Below, in pieces: positions 1 to 7,503 of a stretch of DNA of 64,000 nt. The translations under genes were made by a program, and so were the position numbers. This stretch comes from DASYKS01 sp031404815 (GTDB lineage: Bacteria; Acidobacteriota; Thermoanaerobaculia; Multivoradales; UBA5704). Position 1 is the stretch's first letter; each line of letters begins with the position of its first letter. The stretch covers positions 1 to 64,000 of the forward strand of contig JANNIH010000114.1 of assembly GCA_031404815.1 (NCBI GenBank), in the 5' to 3' direction. Under the pieces are notes generated by a model. It was not told the DNA's origin. It searched no databases and was given only the letters and a program-made list of their open reading frames with translations.

Positions 1-130
1 ACGCCCCCGGCACCGCGAACACCACCACTTTCCGCCCCCGGCAGAGCTCGTCGGTCGAGATCTGCCGCACCTCGCCGCGCTCCATCGTGAGTAATTTCAG
101 GTCCGGGATCTTCTGTCCGACTTCGAGCAT
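1..130 (-). CDS. Peroxiredoxin (Prx5/redoxin type), 5' part only
   Basis: The reverse strand encodes 43 residues from an ATG at 130 and then runs off the left edge. The visible part starts MLEVGQKIPDLKLLTMERG and continues with ISTDELCRGRKVVVFAVPGA. This is the N-terminal beta-strand region of thioredoxin-fold peroxiredoxins, which reduce peroxides with a cysteine lying just after the PGAF segment. That cysteine falls outside the window. An AGGAG-type ribosome site lies just upstream of the start. Family assignment is fairly secure. Subtype (Prx5-like against generic AhpC/TSA) is inferred from the GxxxPDxxL start and the VVxFAVPGA block. Confidence 0.8.
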   Translation of the reverse strand, partial: MLEVGQKIPDLKLLTMERGEVRQISTDELCRGRKVVVFAVPGA

Positions 131-204
131 GCCTGCATCTCCTGGTGGGTTAGGGAGGTGCGATCGTAAACTGTGCGGGGCTAGAGGACAACCCGTGTGC
201 CGGG

Positions 205-289
205 CGGCGCCTCGACGCGGTCCAGCTCACTGGTGTTCTGGCTCAGATCACTGGTGTTCTGGCCCAGCTCAACCGGTATCGTGGCTCAG
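205..289. repeat. 21-bp tandem repeat (about 4 units)
   Basis: Units begin near 205, 226, 247 and 268 and end in GGTCCAG, GGCTCAG, GGCCCAG and GGCTCAG. The two central units are almost identical, sharing TCACTGGTGTTCTGG. The array overlaps the 3' end of the neighbouring XRE-TPR gene. Read on that gene's strand past its TGA, it gives 7-residue repeats (LGQNTSD, LSQNTSE, LDRVEAP) before the next stop at 181-183. The period matches other arrays in this window. Confidence 0.75.
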
Positions 290-1779
290 CCTTCGGTTGA
301 TCTGACTTGGCCCGGTCGTGGGCCGGCCCCATCCACCCGCTTTCCCGCCTGTTCGATCGCTTTGGCCAGCGCGCGGGCCTGGGTTGCGGTCGCGACTTCG
401 CGTTCGACCGCGGCGACGAACAGCCGGTAGGTGGCGAGGGTTTCGCGCCGCAGGTCGAGGGCCAAGAAGATCAGTTTCATCGCGCGGACGAGCGCGCGGA
501 CTTTCGCGGTGCGGTCGTCTTCCAGCAGGATCACCGCTTCGTGCAGGCCGACGAGCGCCGCATCCGCAGATAGCTTGAGGGCGGAAATCCCGGCGCGCAC
601 CGCGGCCATTTCGGCCAGCGCTTCGGTGCGTCGCCCCAGCTCGGCCCAAACGGCCGCGTCCAGCCAACGGAGGCGCAAGGCGTCCAGGTCGTCGTTCCGC
701 CCGGCGGTGAGCCGGCGCAGCTCGGCGAGGTGAGGCTCCGCCTCCGCCGCCCGGTGCAGTTGGATCAGGTTCTTGACCACGTTGAACTCCAGCACGCGGC
801 GGAAGCGGGGCTCGCCTTCGCCCCGCTCGATCGCGGGCCGCGCCACCTCCAGCACGGCGAGCGCCTGTTCCGGCCGGTCGTCCTGTTCCAAGGTGGAGGC
901 TTGTTTCAGCTGGAGCCGGACCCGATCGGTCGGCTCGCAGCCGGCGAGCGCCCGGTCGAGTAGCTCCAGAGCGTCCCGGAATCGCCCTTGGTCGCGGCGC
1001 AGGGACGCTTCGAGATCGAAAACGCGTGCTTCGAGGAACCAACCGGGTGCATCGAGGTGCGCCACTTCATAGAGTGCTCTCGACCGGGCGAACGCCGCAT
1101 CGACCGCCGGGAACTCGTTGGCGACCCGCTGCGCGTTGCCGACGAACGCACACGCATAGCCCATGGCCTTGGCCCGCCTTCGTGCCGGCCCGGGCAACCG
1201 CTCGGCGACGCGAAGGGCGAGATCCGCCCAGCGGCGGGCATCTTCTGCGCTTCTGGCTGTCGCGCTCTTGCTTTCGTCGCACAGCCGTTCGCACAGTGCG
1301 GCATTTCGGTACTGCCGCCCTACACCGACGATCAAGAGCCGTTCCTCGGCCGTGCGGGGAGAGAGCCGCAGGAAGAGCGTCTGCGCCTCGGCCCGGTCTT
1401 CGGCCGTGGGGGGCGCGTCCTTCACCACCGGCCGCCCGTCGGGCGCGGTGAGTGTGACGAGTGCGGGGGCGAGTGCCGCGGCAAAGCAGCTCGCCACCTC
1501 TGCCGCCAAGTTTTTCGCGTGGGCGGCGGGCGGCCGCCAGGCGGTGGCTTGGAGCACCCGGTAGGCGGTGACGACCCCCTCCAACAAATCCCTCCGCGCC
1601 TCGGTCGCGGTGCAGATTCGATCCATCACCTCGGGCGGCGGCGCGGTGGCCCCTTCCTTTTCGTAGCGGGAGAGGGCGCTCGGATCGAGCCGGATTTCCC
1701 GGGCGAGCTCGTCCTGATTCAACCCTTTGAGCGCCCGGGCCACCCGAATCTGTGCCGCCGAATCGTTCTTCGTTCCCAT
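286..1779 (-). CDS. XRE-family HTH protein with C-terminal TPR-like domain (putative peptide receptor A)
   Basis: A 497-residue protein. The N-terminus (about residues 8-65) is an XRE/HTH_3 DNA-binding domain, with the recognition region LNQDELAREIRLDPSALSRY. Residues about 190-480 are helical TPR-like repeats, for example ASLRRDQGRFRDALELLDRA and EQALAVLEVARPAIERGEGE. The start is taken at 1779 because GGGAGG lies just upstream; an in-frame upstream ATG at 1854 lacks such a site. The protein is clearly paralogous to the one at 2355-3800 (shared RLCDES, LADLAL, ASLRR and AIERGEG blocks) and related to the TPR protein at 29808-31109. HTH plus TPR next to a small secreted protein is the architecture of RRNPP regulators. 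Whether it binds a peptide is inference. After its TGA the same frame stays open for 34 codons. Confidence 0.8.
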   Translation of the reverse strand: MGTKNDSAAQIRVARALKGLNQDELAREIRLDPSALSRYEKEGATAPPPEVMDRICTATEARRDLLEGVVTAYRVLQATAWRPPAAHAKNLAAEVASCFAAALAPALVTLTAPDGRPVVKDAPPTAEDRAEAQTLFLRLSPRTAEERLLIVGVGRQYRNAALCERLCDESKSATARSAEDARRWADLALRVAERLPGPARRRAKAMGYACAFVGNAQRVANEFPAVDAAFARSRALYEVAHLDAPGWFLEARVFDLEASLRRDQGRFRDALELLDRALAGCEPTDRVRLQLKQASTLEQDDRPEQALAVLEVARPAIERGEGEPRFRRVLEFNVVKNLIQLHRAAEAEPHLAELRRLTAGRNDDLDALRLRWLDAAVWAELGRRTEALAEMAAVRAGISALKLSADAALVGLHEAVILLEDDRTAKVRALVRAMKLIFLALDLRRETLATYRLFVAAVEREVATATQARALAKAIEQAGKRVDGAGPRPGQVRSTEG

Positions 1780-1930
1780 CGGAACCTCCCGTCGCGGGGC
1801 ACCTGCCGCCCGCCGCGCGCATGCCTCATGATTCCAGCGCGACATTTGCTCCACGCAACACTTTCATGTTCGAGGGGATCGGGTCGACCTTTCCGTTGGC
1901 CGAAAGCCCTCGAAACGAGAAGGAGACCTC
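1780..1930. promoter_or_regulatory. Divergent promoter region of receptor A and the secreted repeat peptide
   Basis: These 151 bp separate the two divergent starts. An inverted repeat TTCGAGGG (1869-1876) and CCCTCGAA (1907-1914) lies just before the peptide gene and could be an operator. AAGGAGA precedes the peptide ATG. I cannot assign -35 and -10 boxes with confidence. Confidence 0.35.
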
Positions 1931-2299
1931 ATGAACGCCATCCCGCGCCACCGTTTGCCCCGCCTGCCCCGTCCGCTCGTTGGATTCTTGCTCGCCCTGG
2001 GCCTCGCCGCCCTGCCCGCCGGGGCTGCGGCGAGGGACTGGTTTGACCTCTCCCCCTGGCGTCTGCTCTCGGCGCTTTGGGAGAGTATCGGCCTCGAAGC
2101 CGATCCCGGCGGCCGGCCGGCGCCCGGCCTGGCGACCGGAGGCATCGGGCTGATCATGGACCCGAGCGGCCGGCCGGCGCCCGGGGCTGTGACCGGATAC
2201 ATCGGGCTGGTTGCGGACCCGGGCGGCCAGCCGACGCCGAGTGCTGCGACCGGAGACATCGGCCTGGAGATGGACCCGAGCGGTCAACCGCGTCCCTGA
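1931..2299 (+). CDS. Small secreted protein with four DPxGxPxP repeats (candidate signalling-peptide precursor)
   Basis: A 122-residue protein with an AAGGAGA ribosome site. Residues 1-35 form a signal peptide: basic start, hydrophobic core LVGFLLALGLAALPAGAAA, Ala-rich cleavage region. A short aromatic segment follows (DWFDLSPWRLLSALWES). Residues 53-122 are 19-residue tandem repeats: IGLEADPGGRPAPGLATGG, IGLIMDPSGRPAPGAVTGY, IGLVADPGGQPTPSAATGD and a truncated IGLEMDPSGQPRP. The block LLxxLWxxxGxxxDPxGRPxPG recurs in the small secreted protein at 29424-29675, so the two are probably homologous. It sits between two HTH-TPR genes on the opposite strand. A secreted precursor processed into several near-identical peptides is the idea to test; a structural or antimicrobial role is not excluded. 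Confidence 0.7.
   Translation: MNAIPRHRLPRLPRPLVGFLLALGLAALPAGAAARDWFDLSPWRLLSALWESIGLEADPGGRPAPGLATGGIGLIMDPSGRPAPGAVTGYIGLVADPGGQPTPSAATGDIGLEMDPSGQPRP
2087..2296 (+). repeat. 57-bp tandem repeat (3.7 in-frame units)
   Basis: Units start at 2087, 2144, 2201 and 2258, each encoding IGL..DP.G.P.P..ATG. The last unit is cut at 13 codons by the stop. The units differ mainly at the residue after DP (G or S), at R or Q, and at the residue after IGL. Confidence 0.85.
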
Positions 2300-2354
2300 T
2301 CGCCCTCCCCTCCCGGGTTTCGGCCCCGCGGCGCGCACCGCGGTGGCGGTCGTT

Positions 2355-3800
2355 CTAGGCACGGCGCGGCAGCCGGCAGATCGAGCGGGCGGCCTCGCGC
2401 GCCATGGCGATCGTCGCCGCGTCGCGCTCCACCGCTTCGAGGAAGAGGCGGAGGGCCGCGAGCCCCTCCCGCTCGAGGCCGAGGGATTTCAAGGTCGGGC
2501 GCATCTCGCTGGCGAGCACCCGCACCTCTGCGTTCCGCGCCTCGCGCAGCAGCACTTCCGCTTCGTAGAGGCCGGTGATCGCCGCGTCGGCCGGCAAACC
2601 CAGGGCCAAAAACTCGCGCCGCACCGCGCCAATATCCGCCAACGCTTCGGCACGCTCGCCCAGTCCGGCGCGGAACACCGCATCCAGCCACCGGACGCGC
2701 AAGCGGTCCAGGTCGTTGTCGTTGGCCACGGTGAGCGCCTTCAACTCCGGCAGCAGCACGACGGCCTCGGCCGGCCGATCGAGATGGAGCAGGTTTCGGA
2801 TCACGTTGAACCGCAGAACCCACGGGAGCCTTGGGTCCCCCTCGCCGCGTTCGATCGCCGGACGCGCCTCGTTCAAGATTGCGAGCGCCCGCTCCGGCTC
2901 GCCCTCCTGCTCCAGGGTGGTCGCCAAGTTGAGCAGAATCCGCGGCCGGGCAGAGGGTCGGCAGACCCGCAATGCCCGTTCGAGCAGGCTCAGCGCCTCG
3001 CCGAATCGCCCCTGGTTGCGCCGCAGCGAAGCCTGCCGGTCGAGCGGTCGGGCCGGATCGAAAAACTCCGGCTCTTCGGCGAGGCCCGGCGGGTAGAGCG
3101 TGCGAGAGGTGGCGAACGCCGCGTCCGCTTCGTGGAGCTTGTTGCTCACCCGAAGCGCATTGCCGGCGAAGGCCCAGGCATAGCTTAACCGCCCGGCCCG
3201 CTTCACTTCCGTGCCGGGCGCCCGCCCTGCCACCGACAGCGCGAGATCGGCGAGATCGACCGCGTCGGACGCCTTGTGCGCCGCCGCCTTTTCGCTCTCG
3301 TCGCACAGCCGGGCGAGCAAGGCCGGGGTGAGGAATTCATCACAGGTTTCGATGAGCGCGATCCGCCCGCTCTTCGACCTTTCGGCCAGCTCGCGCCAGA
3401 GGTGGCCGGCCTCTTCGATCGCCTCTTCCGCTTCGACCGCCCGGTGCTTCGTGTCGAGCAGGGAGCGCGAATCGCGCACCGCCGCGTTGAACCTCTGGGC
3501 GAACCGTGCGCGGCGGCTCCCAGGGTCGGGCGGAGCCGGTTCGGCGTCGGGGCCTTGCGTGCGATGGAGGTCCAACGTCGCCAGATGGACGGCGGCGTCG
3601 AGCTCTTCGGCGGTCACGCCGAGGAAGGCCATCGCGACTCGTACGTGATCTCCGGTCAGCTTGGATTTCCCGGTCTCGATGCGCCGGAGCGTGCTACGCG
3701 ACAGCCCCAAAGCGCGGGCAAAATCCCGCCTGTCGACGCCGAGGATGGCGCACAGCGCTTTTAAGGCGCACGGCAGAACCGGAACGATGGGTCGCGTCAT
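2355..3800 (-). CDS. XRE-family HTH protein with C-terminal TPR-like domain (putative peptide receptor B)
   Basis: A 481-residue paralogue of receptor A with the same order: HTH at residues about 12-65 (DFARALGLSRSTLRRIETGK), a linker, then TPR-like helices to the C-terminus. Shared blocks with receptor A include LCDESE, LADLALSV, AGNALRVSNK, ASLRRNQGRFGEAL and AIERGEGDPR. I chose the ATG at 3800 because the HTH fold begins just after it and the upstream extension reads like non-coding sequence. Its 3' end faces the 3' end of the secreted repeat peptide gene, with a 55-bp gap. Likely a cytoplasmic transcription regulator; the ligand is unknown. Two receptors around one peptide gene suggests duplication, with one copy perhaps retuned. 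Confidence 0.78.
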   Translation of the reverse strand: MTRPIVPVLPCALKALCAILGVDRRDFARALGLSRSTLRRIETGKSKLTGDHVRVAMAFLGVTAEELDAAVHLATLDLHRTQGPDAEPAPPDPGSRRARFAQRFNAAVRDSRSLLDTKHRAVEAEEAIEEAGHLWRELAERSKSGRIALIETCDEFLTPALLARLCDESEKAAAHKASDAVDLADLALSVAGRAPGTEVKRAGRLSYAWAFAGNALRVSNKLHEADAAFATSRTLYPPGLAEEPEFFDPARPLDRQASLRRNQGRFGEALSLLERALRVCRPSARPRILLNLATTLEQEGEPERALAILNEARPAIERGEGDPRLPWVLRFNVIRNLLHLDRPAEAVVLLPELKALTVANDNDLDRLRVRWLDAVFRAGLGERAEALADIGAVRREFLALGLPADAAITGLYEAEVLLREARNAEVRVLASEMRPTLKSLGLEREGLAALRLFLEAVERDAATIAMAREAARSICRLPRRA

Positions 3801-4018
3801 CGAGAGATCTCTTTGCAAAGTAGTGTGCGCGCCAAGGGCTGAGCGTGACACGGATTTGCGCGACGTTCGGTCGCTTGTGACGGTACATTCGGTGACGAGG
3901 TATCGAGCGGAACGAACCGCCGTCGCTTTCTGGCGCATATGCACCAAGCTGCGCCTGGGGCGTGACATCTGGTCCAGCTTCAAGTGCCGTCGCGCAGTTT
4001 GTGCGTATCGTCTCTCGC

Positions 4019-4423
4019 ATGGCCGCCGATCCTGCCCTTCTCCGCCGCTTCGCCCGGAGGCTCATGTACCGCGGCGAGCAGGCAACCTGTGAAGGCGACT
4101 TCCGTGAAGCCGCCTTTCACTTCGAGCGGGCAGCTTTGGGGTACGAGACCCTGGGCGACCCGTTTCCCGCCGCCGAAGCGACGCTCGAGCTCGGCCGTTG
4201 TCTCCTCTTTCTGCGGCGCGGCGAGTGGCTCCCGAAGCTCGCCGGCCGCCTTGCAAACGTTGCGACCGAAGAAGCCGCCTCGTTGCCACCGGGCGGTCTG
4301 GTCACCCTTCTCGTCTGGGCCGCGATCCTGCGCCAGGGCGAGGCCGAGCCGCTGGCACTCGTTCAATTAATTCGGGCGCGACGACGGCTGCGCCACGTCC
4401 CGAGCACCGAGAGGCCCCATTGA
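4019..4423 (+). CDS. Small TPR-like helical protein, function unknown
   Basis: A 134-residue protein, MAADPALLRRFARRLMYRG at the start. Residues about 15-60 look like one to two TPR helices (EGDFREAAFHFERAALGYET, then AEATLELGRCLL). No signal peptide or enzyme motif is seen. An upstream in-frame start at 3962 is possible, but the 4019 ATG gives a more natural N-terminus. The stop overlaps the TTG start of the next gene (TTGA), so the two are probably translated together. It is divergent from receptor B, and the 218-bp gap between them should hold both promoters. Small TPR proteins usually mediate protein contacts. I do not recognise the family. Confidence 0.6.
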   Translation: MAADPALLRRFARRLMYRGEQATCEGDFREAAFHFERAALGYETLGDPFPAAEATLELGRCLLFLRRGEWLPKLAGRLANVATEEAASLPPGGLVTLLVWAAILRQGEAEPLALVQLIRARRRLRHVPSTERPH

Positions 4424-4851
4424 ACAAGAAGGTCGAGAAGCACCTGGAACGCCTGGAGACAACGCGCCGCCGGCTCGGGTTGTTGCGCGAGACCGCGCTT
4501 CTGCAGTTCCGGCGGATTCCGCGTGTCCGCCGGATCGTCCAATACGTCACCGACGCGCTTTTGAAAGAGGCGGGCGAACATCCGCTCGACGCGCAGCTGC
4601 TCGGCGAATCGGTGGGCCTGGCCAAGGTGCGCGCCGCCGGGGCCGAGCTGCGCCACATCCTAGAGTTCTTGAGCGAAGCGGCGGACCCGCTGCGGTTTCT
4701 CAATGTGCCGGAGGGGTCAAAGCTCGATCCGGCCGACCGGCGGCTGTGCAAATGGGTGGAAGGCCAACGGCGAGACGTGATGCGATTGGCGGTGCGCTTC
4801 GAACGACGGGTCGGGCCGGCGCCTGGGCGCGTCGACTCCGGCCTGGAGTAG
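4420..4851 (+). CDS. Helical protein of unknown function
   Basis: A 143-residue protein starting at a TTG that overlaps the upstream stop by four bases, with GAGAGG just upstream. The sequence is charged and helical, beginning NKKVEKHLERLETTRRRLGL and continuing with VQYVTDALLKEAGEHPLDAQ and LSEAADPLRFLNVPEGSKL. There are no cysteine pairs, membrane segments or known catalytic motif. The N-terminal 30 residues could form a coiled coil. The four-base overlap points to co-translation with the TPR-like protein at 4019-4423, so they may form a complex. I do not recognise it. Confidence 0.6.
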   Translation: MNKKVEKHLERLETTRRRLGLLRETALLQFRRIPRVRRIVQYVTDALLKEAGEHPLDAQLLGESVGLAKVRAAGAELRHILEFLSEAADPLRFLNVPEGSKLDPADRRLCKWVEGQRRDVMRLAVRFERRVGPAPGRVDSGLE

Positions 4852-4908
4852 CAGCGGCAAGATTCCGGCTTCCTTTCCAGCCGCCCGAGGTAAGATGAGC
4901 GGACTCTC

Positions 4909-5532
4909 ATGCCGTCCCTCCGATATCGCCTCGCTCCATTTCTTGCGGCGTCCGCATTGCTCGCCGCTTGCGTCGTGGTTGAACCGCAGGCCGAACGGCA
5001 TGCGCCCTCCCGCCCTTCGCGGTCATCGGCCGGCGAGGTCCGAGATCGGTCGCCCCGAGCCGAGCGCGAGGTGCATCGTTCTTCTGAGCGCTCTTCGGCG
5101 CCATCCACCCGGACCCGCGGCGGCGAGCGTTGGAGCGCGACCGAGCCACCGATCAATCTCGCCCATCTCTTCGAGGGGCAGATCAACAAGCGGGGCAATC
5201 CGGTCGGCTTCCATGCCCGGCCGGGTGGTTTCGATCCGGTAGGAGCGCGCGTGGTACGCGTCGTCGATGGCCCGAACCGACAAGGGGTCTACGTCGCGAA
5301 GGTCGAGATTCGCGCCTCCTCCGGGGGGTGGCTGGGCAAGACATCCACGATCTACCCCGACGATTTTTCGGAGGACGACGTGGTCGCCGCGGTCCTCGCC
5401 GCGTTCGAACAGTCGAGCGGCGGCGAGAAATGGCGCGGCGACTCGGGGGCCGGCTTCACCATCGAGGGCTACTATCAGAACGGTCGGATCAACACGGCCT
5501 ATCCGATCTTTCGGGGAACGGGGGGAAGGTGA
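4909..5532 (+). CDS. Lipoprotein with C-terminal EndoU-type nuclease domain
   Basis: A 207-residue protein. Residues 1-21 are a lipoprotein signal with lipobox LAAC, so Cys21 is the expected lipid anchor. Residues about 25-75 are an Arg/Ser-rich linker. Residues about 84-203 resemble the bacterial EndoU nuclease domain: HLFEGQINKRGNPVGFHARP, GVYVAKVEIR, TSTIYPDDFSEDDVV and the closing IEGYYQNGRINTAYPIF. EndoU enzymes cut RNA with two histidines and a lysine; His86 and His102 are the obvious candidates here, and Lys144 may be the third. In polymorphic toxins this domain normally sits at the C-terminus of a large delivery protein. A short lipoprotein carrier is unusual. The gene directly downstream is the likely immunity partner. 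Confidence 0.7.
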   Translation: MPSLRYRLAPFLAASALLAACVVVEPQAERHAPSRPSRSSAGEVRDRSPRAEREVHRSSERSSAPSTRTRGGERWSATEPPINLAHLFEGQINKRGNPVGFHARPGGFDPVGARVVRVVDGPNRQGVYVAKVEIRASSGGWLGKTSTIYPDDFSEDDVVAAVLAAFEQSSGGEKWRGDSGAGFTIEGYYQNGRINTAYPIFRGTGGR

Positions 5533-5536
5533 CGCC

Positions 5537-5962
5537 ATGTCGAGGAACGCGAAGAAAGACTCCGAGCCGGCTCTACTGCGCATCTTCCGCGACTCCGCGG
5601 GCGACCTGCGCGCCGAGGACCTGTCGCATCGATCGAAGCGTGGGCTGTTGATCTCGTTCCTCGAAAGCGAAGTGCAAGGGAGCGTCGCGGTCGGACACGA
5701 GATTCTAGAGCAGCTGGCGCAGGTGGTCGCCGGGGAGCGCCCCCGGGCGACCTGGATCGGCAACGCCCATAGCTTGACGATGAGCAAGAACACGGCGCGA
5801 ATCACCGACGAGATGGACCCGGAAGCTCCTTTGGTCCGCCTGCCGCTCGGCGCTTTCTACAGCGCTCTCGATGCTTGGATGGACGTGTTGGAAGCCAACG
5901 GATCGTCTGGCGAGGCCCCCGGGGCGAAGCAACCTCCCCGAGGGCGGAAGGCGAAAACTTAG
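5537..5962 (+). CDS. Small cytosolic protein, probable EndoU immunity protein
   Basis: A 141-residue protein starting 4 bp after the EndoU stop. There is no signal peptide, fitting a cytosolic inhibitor. The core GLLISFLESEVQGSVAVGHE, then ILEQLAQVVAGERPRATWIG and SLTMSKNTARITDEM, weakly resembles the small YacL/UPF0231 type of protein (EV-x-EQ-x-ALxG followed by a short beta hairpin). That resemblance is from memory and should be tested. The tail (GSSGEAPGAKQPPRGRKAKT) is basic and disordered. Its 3' end overlaps the convergent glutamine synthetase gene by four bases. The immunity role is inferred mainly from position. Confidence 0.6.
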   Translation: MSRNAKKDSEPALLRIFRDSAGDLRAEDLSHRSKRGLLISFLESEVQGSVAVGHEILEQLAQVVAGERPRATWIGNAHSLTMSKNTARITDEMDPEAPLVRLPLGAFYSALDAWMDVLEANGSSGEAPGAKQPPRGRKAKT

Positions 5963-7404
5963 AACCGGCCCCAGAGGTACTGGTTCGTCACTTCGTGGTG
6001 GAACTGGATCTCGCTCGCCTTGATCAGGCTGCCGAGCGCTTTCGGGCAGCGTTCCGCCTGGGCGAGCTTGATCTCCGCGAACTTGCCGTGGACCTCTTCG
6101 CCGAGCAGGTCGGCGGCGAAACGGCTCCCCTTGAACAGGCGGATCGCGTCGTAGATGTTGTCCGGCAGGAAGCGGGTCCGCGGCCGCTTGTTCTCCGCTT
6201 CATCCTCCGCCAACGGGCCTTCGAGGCCGGTGCGCAGCAGCGAGTAGATCGCCATGTAGGGGTTGGCGTCCGGCGCGATCGAACGGATCTCGACCCGCGC
6301 GGATTTCGCGTTGCCGAGCGGGATGCGCACCATCGAGCCGCGGTCGATCGCCGAGGCCTTGATCTGGTTCGGGGCTTCGAAATGCGGATCGAGCCGGCGA
6401 TACGAATTGACGCTCGAGTTGAGGATCAAGCAGACATCCGAGGCGTTGGCGAGGATCCGCTGGATGTAGTCCCAGCCCGCGGCAGACAGCCCGTCTTTGC
6501 CGTTGGGATCGTAGAACAAGTTTTTGCCCGCGGCGGTGATCGACATGTTGGTGTGCATACCGCTACCGTTGATGCCGGTGACCGGCTTGGGCAGGAATGA
6601 CGCCGTCATGTCCATTCGGGCAGCGACCTGGCGCGACAGCAGCTTGTAGAGCTGGACCTGGTCGGCCGCGATCGTCGCCTCGGTGTAACTGTAGTTCATC
6701 TCGAACTGAGAGGGAGCGACCTCCGGGTGGTCCTTCTCGTTCTCGAAGCCCATCGCCCGCTGTACTTCGGCCGCGCTGTCGATGAACTGGCGGAGGGCAT
6801 CGCCCGGTAGGGAGTGGTAGTAGCCACCCGTGCTCAAGAACTCGAACTGGCGGGTCTCGGGGAAGCGCCGCTCGGCGTCGCGCCCTTTGAACAGGAACCC
6901 CTCGGTCTCGTTGGCGACGTTCGCGATTTTGCCGCCGTCGGCGAACAGCCGGGCGCAATAATTCTTGAGGCGGGCGCGCAAGTCGGCGCGGTACGCTGCG
7001 CCGTCGCGCTCGCGGACCTCGCCGAACACCAAGACCTTGCCCGGTCCGAAGACGTCGGAGGGGAGCCAGTAGAACGCGGGCCAGTCGATCGCGAGGCGCA
7101 GGTCCGATTCCTGCTGCGCCGAGAAACCGCGGATCGAGGAGCCGTCGAAGGTGAGGTTGTCGGCCGACTTCAAAAGGAACTTCTTGTCGTAGTCGAGCAT
7201 GTGGAGCCGACCCTCGAGGTCGGTGAAGCAGACGGTGACCGCCTTGATCCGCTTCTCATCCTCCAGGTAGCGCATCCGCTCCTCCTGGATCAGGTCGGGC
7301 GCTTTGCGCGCCAGGCGGTCCTCTTTCGCCTGGAGGTTCATCTCTTCCAGGCGGTCGTAGGGAATTTCCAGAAAGTCGCGCAACGGCGGCGTGGTGGTCG
7401 TCAT
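5959..7404 (-). CDS. glnA: Glutamine synthetase (type I-like)
   Basis: A 481-residue enzyme that makes glutamine from glutamate, ammonia and ATP. Recognisable blocks are FDGSSIRGF (N-terminal beta-grasp), the ATP/glutamate site KPVTGINGSGMHTNMS, and NSYRRLDPHFEAP followed by IRSIAPDANPYMAIYS. I do not see the classic adenylylation loop tyrosine in its usual context. The start at 7404 has GAGGAG upstream; an earlier in-frame ATG at 7476 lies in the AT-rich promoter region. Cytosolic and dodecameric by family. The gene is monocistronic, convergent with the EndoU pair and 99 bp downstream of the pepF stop. Confidence 0.93.
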   Translation of the reverse strand: MTTTTPPLRDFLEIPYDRLEEMNLQAKEDRLARKAPDLIQEERMRYLEDEKRIKAVTVCFTDLEGRLHMLDYDKKFLLKSADNLTFDGSSIRGFSAQQESDLRLAIDWPAFYWLPSDVFGPGKVLVFGEVRERDGAAYRADLRARLKNYCARLFADGGKIANVANETEGFLFKGRDAERRFPETRQFEFLSTGGYYHSLPGDALRQFIDSAAEVQRAMGFENEKDHPEVAPSQFEMNYSYTEATIAADQVQLYKLLSRQVAARMDMTASFLPKPVTGINGSGMHTNMSITAAGKNLFYDPNGKDGLSAAGWDYIQRILANASDVCLILNSSVNSYRRLDPHFEAPNQIKASAIDRGSMVRIPLGNAKSARVEIRSIAPDANPYMAIYSLLRTGLEGPLAEDEAENKRPRTRFLPDNIYDAIRLFKGSRFAADLLGEEVHGKFAEIKLAQAERCPKALGSLIKASEIQFHHEVTNQYLWGRF

Positions 7405-7503
7405 CTGATTTCTCCTCAGAGGCCGGTGAAACCCCGGCCAGGTCGCTTCGAGGAGAGAATCTATCACACCTACCATAAAAACAAGAGTATTTAGCCTAGG
7501 TTG
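7405..7503 (-). promoter_or_regulatory. Probable glnA promoter region
   Basis: An unusually AT-rich gap (about 7465-7520) between the pepF stop and the glnA start. On the reverse strand it contains CTTGTTTTTATGG followed by TAGATT, a possible weak -35/-10 pair with short spacing. No NtrC-type or TnrA-like site was recognised. Confidence 0.3.

Noticed and set aside
269..1042. 257-codon reverse open frame within receptor A
   Set aside because: It is an Arg/Pro/Gly-rich shadow frame typical of high-GC DNA. The overlapping frame has clear HTH and TPR content.
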